A stretch of DNA of 15,647 nt. It comes from JBIKVP01 sp044356745. Its GTDB lineage: Bacteria > Pseudomonadota > Alphaproteobacteria > Rhizobiales > Beijerinckiaceae. The position numbers and the translations under genes are program-made. The stretch spans positions 1 through 15,647 of the forward strand of contig JBIKVP010000046.1 of the NCBI GenBank assembly GCA_044356745.1, given 5' to 3'. This document shows positions 14,278 through 15,647 of this stretch, one piece after another. Below the pieces are notes generated by a model. The model was not told the origin of the DNA, ran no database searches, and saw only the letters and a list, made by a program, of their open reading frames with translations. Every line of letters starts with the position of its first letter. Positions within the stretch are counted from its first letter, which is position 1.

Positions 14278-15534
14278 TTAGGCAACGTGATGAAGTGGAT
14301 CGCTCTCGCCTTTAAGCACTTTGAGAATGTGACCGCGCGAGAAACGCCCCCATGAAATGAGTTTGCGGCCTATGCGTTTCACATCGGTTTCAGAAAGCTG
14401 CTCTGTTACAAACTTAATCCCCACATAATCTCCCTTCACCCAAAGTACGCTCGATTCGAGCTTATGCCCTGACGGTAGAGCAAGCGTGAGCATATCATCT
14501 TGTTGAATGCCCTCTGAGCCTTTGAGTTTTGCCCCCCCCATTGAAATGTCGACAAGATTCATAAGCCGTGTTGTCCCCTGATAATCAATGTGCACGGAGA
14601 TATTTGCACCATAGCGGTTTGATGCCCGCTGTTCCGCATCGTGTGTTGCTTCACTCAAGATATGAGGCAATGTTTTGTTCATCTCTTCAAATGCGGTTTT
14701 AATGTCTTGTGAAAGCGTTTGCGCGTGGTGATTTAATACTGTGAGATGATCAACGTTTTTAAGCAATTTCAAGCGGCTATTTTGAAAAATAACAATGTGA
14801 TTCAGATAGTCATAAGCTGTAAATTTAAAGCTGCTCTGCGCCAGTTTGATTTGCTCAATCACCCGCGTCATATTGTTATGACGTTGATCAGTATCTTGAA
14901 ATAATTGGGGCGCATTAGCAAATGTCTCACGCGTGTTTTCCAGACAAGAACGCGCGTGATTAATACGCTTTTGAACCATTTGCATAGATTGCGTGGTCTG
15001 GTTTGCAAGGTTACTCAATTCTTGAGCAATAAAAATGAACCCAACTGCGTTTGCGCCTAAGCGCACCGTTTCAAAAGTAGCATTGACAGCAAGCAACTGG
15101 GTTTGTTCAGCCAGAAAATGTAACACATTTGCCATGTCTTGCGTCGTGTCCAAATGTTGTCTCAACGCATCAGTGGATGTTTTAATCTCAGAACATATCT
15201 GTTGAATTTTGGTGTCATTATGTGTGTTTTGAATAAGATCTTTTTCAATATCACTCAGTAATTCAAACATATTATTGCAAGAGATATCATAGTTTTCGTG
15301 GGCTCTTGAAATATCAATCCCTTCATTAAATTCCTTTGCATCGCTTTTAATAGCGGTAATTGTTTGATCAATGGATTGATTAACATTAGCAAGATCAGCT
15401 GCCGCATGTTTAATGCGTGTCATGGGGTTGCGTGTTGTTGTTTGAATATCATCGCTCAACGAAGACAAAATGGCATGAAAGCGAAGTTTACTTTCATGAG
15501 GTTTTGCTGCATTCAGGTAAAATATACCCCTCAC
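14278..15534 (-). CDS. Soluble chemoreceptor-like signalling protein with C-terminal PilZ domain
   Basis: A 418-residue protein without membrane helices or HAMP. Residues about 30-295 are largely helical and coiled-coil-like. The segment 136-182 (LAEQTQLLAVNATFETVRLG, then GFIFIAQELSNLANQT) matches the hairpin tip of methyl-accepting chemotaxis proteins in spacing and keeps the tip Asn, Glu and Arg, but it is diverged (AVGFIFIA in place of the usual GRGFAVVA). Residues about 300-395 are a PilZ domain with RASNR at 303-307 (RxxxR) and DISMGG at 329-334 (DxSxxG), both cyclic-di-GMP-binding motifs. PilZ-tipped chemoreceptors are known, for example Azospirillum Tlp1, so it may couple cyclic-di-GMP to chemotaxis arrays; that is inference. 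The GTG start is supported by a four-base GTGA overlap with the upstream reading frame; an internal ATG at 15423 is the alternative. Confidence 0.8.
   Translation of the reverse strand: MRGIFYLNAAKPHESKLRFHAILSSLSDDIQTTTRNPMTRIKHAAADLANVNQSIDQTITAIKSDAKEFNEGIDISRAHENYDISCNNMFELLSDIEKDLIQNTHNDTKIQQICSEIKTSTDALRQHLDTTQDMANVLHFLAEQTQLLAVNATFETVRLGANAVGFIFIAQELSNLANQTTQSMQMVQKRINHARSCLENTRETFANAPQLFQDTDQRHNNMTRVIEQIKLAQSSFKFTAYDYLNHIVIFQNSRLKLLKNVDHLTVLNHHAQTLSQDIKTAFEEMNKTLPHILSEATHDAEQRASNRYGANISVHIDYQGTTRLMNLVDISMGGAKLKGSEGIQQDDMLTLALPSGHKLESSVLWVKGDYVGIKFVTEQLSETDVKRIGRKLISWGRFSRGHILKVLKGESDPLHHVA
14532..14539 (-). repeat. G8 homopolymer inside the PilZ motif
   Basis: Eight consecutive C on the plus strand, G8 in the coding strand, encode part of the Met-Gly-Gly-Ala of the DxSxxG motif (residues 332-335). 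Slippage by one base here would shift the frame and remove most of the PilZ domain. Whether it varies cannot be judged from one sequence. Confidence 0.9.
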
Positions 15535-15647
15535 ATTTGAAGAGTTGGTGCCTGAAGTATTTTGAAGTTATCGGATAGGCGGTCAACCCATAATCGTGCT
15601 TTTTGCGGAAAAGTGGTATTCAGGAAGCCAAGGATGGCCTTCACGAA
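15531..15647 (-). CDS. C-terminal end of an upstream gene (partial)
   Basis: Reading leftward from the window edge, 38 codons remain open and end at TGA 15533-15531, giving a tail that finishes ...NFKILQAPTLQM. The stop overlaps the GTG start of the PilZ protein as GTGA, a common arrangement for translationally coupled genes. The stretch is short enough to be open by chance, and no family is recognisable from 38 residues. Confidence 0.4.
   Translation of the reverse strand, partial: FVKAILGFLNTTFPQKARLWVDRLSDNFKILQAPTLQM

Overview
The window looks like a chromosomal segment of a free-living, flagellated alphaproteobacterium of moderate G+C content. It has the F1-only ATP synthase gene order atpH-atpA-atpG-atpD-atpC with no Fo genes, which is typical of Alphaproteobacteria. 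The AtpD has a Lys/Ala-rich N-terminal extension, and there is a cytochrome bd oxidase with a DUF2474 partner and a sigma-54-driven flagellar pair. I cannot assign a genus from sequence alone. No rRNA, tRNA or CRISPR array was seen.

Left part, plus strand. After 19 codons of a leftward gene (possibly an IS630-type transposase), a roughly 320-base non-coding stretch holds a 99-bp element with 21-bp terminal inverted repeats and a perfect 16-bp palindrome. These precede cydA, cydB and a 46-residue DUF2474/CydX-like gene, which overlap one another by 8 and 17 bases. Next come a membrane CHASE4-GGDEF-EAL cyclic-di-GMP enzyme, an excellent sigma-54 promoter, and the flagellar genes fliK (hook-length control) and flgD (hook cap).

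Right part, minus strand. Convergent with flgD lies the F1 operon, read right to left: atpH, atpA, atpG, atpD, atpC. Between atpG and atpD sit two genes unrelated to ATP synthase: an AT-rich orphan encoding a 122-residue two-helix membrane protein, and ohr (thiol peroxidase for organic hydroperoxides). An inverted REP-like pair fills the atpA-atpG gap, and inverted heptamer repeats fill the atpD-atpC gap. Upstream of atpH is a soluble protein that joins a degenerate chemoreceptor-like signalling hairpin to a PilZ domain. Its cyclic-di-GMP motif contains a G8 homopolymer. Its GTG start overlaps the stop of another gene that runs off the right edge.

Together the window combines respiratory energy (bd oxidase, F1-ATPase), peroxide defence and motility with cyclic-di-GMP signalling: one enzyme that could make or break cyclic-di-GMP and one likely receptor. 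The less ordinary parts are the two-gene insertion inside the F1 operon, the chemoreceptor-like/PilZ fusion and the intergenic repeats. I found no clear evidence of a complete new defence or mobile system.
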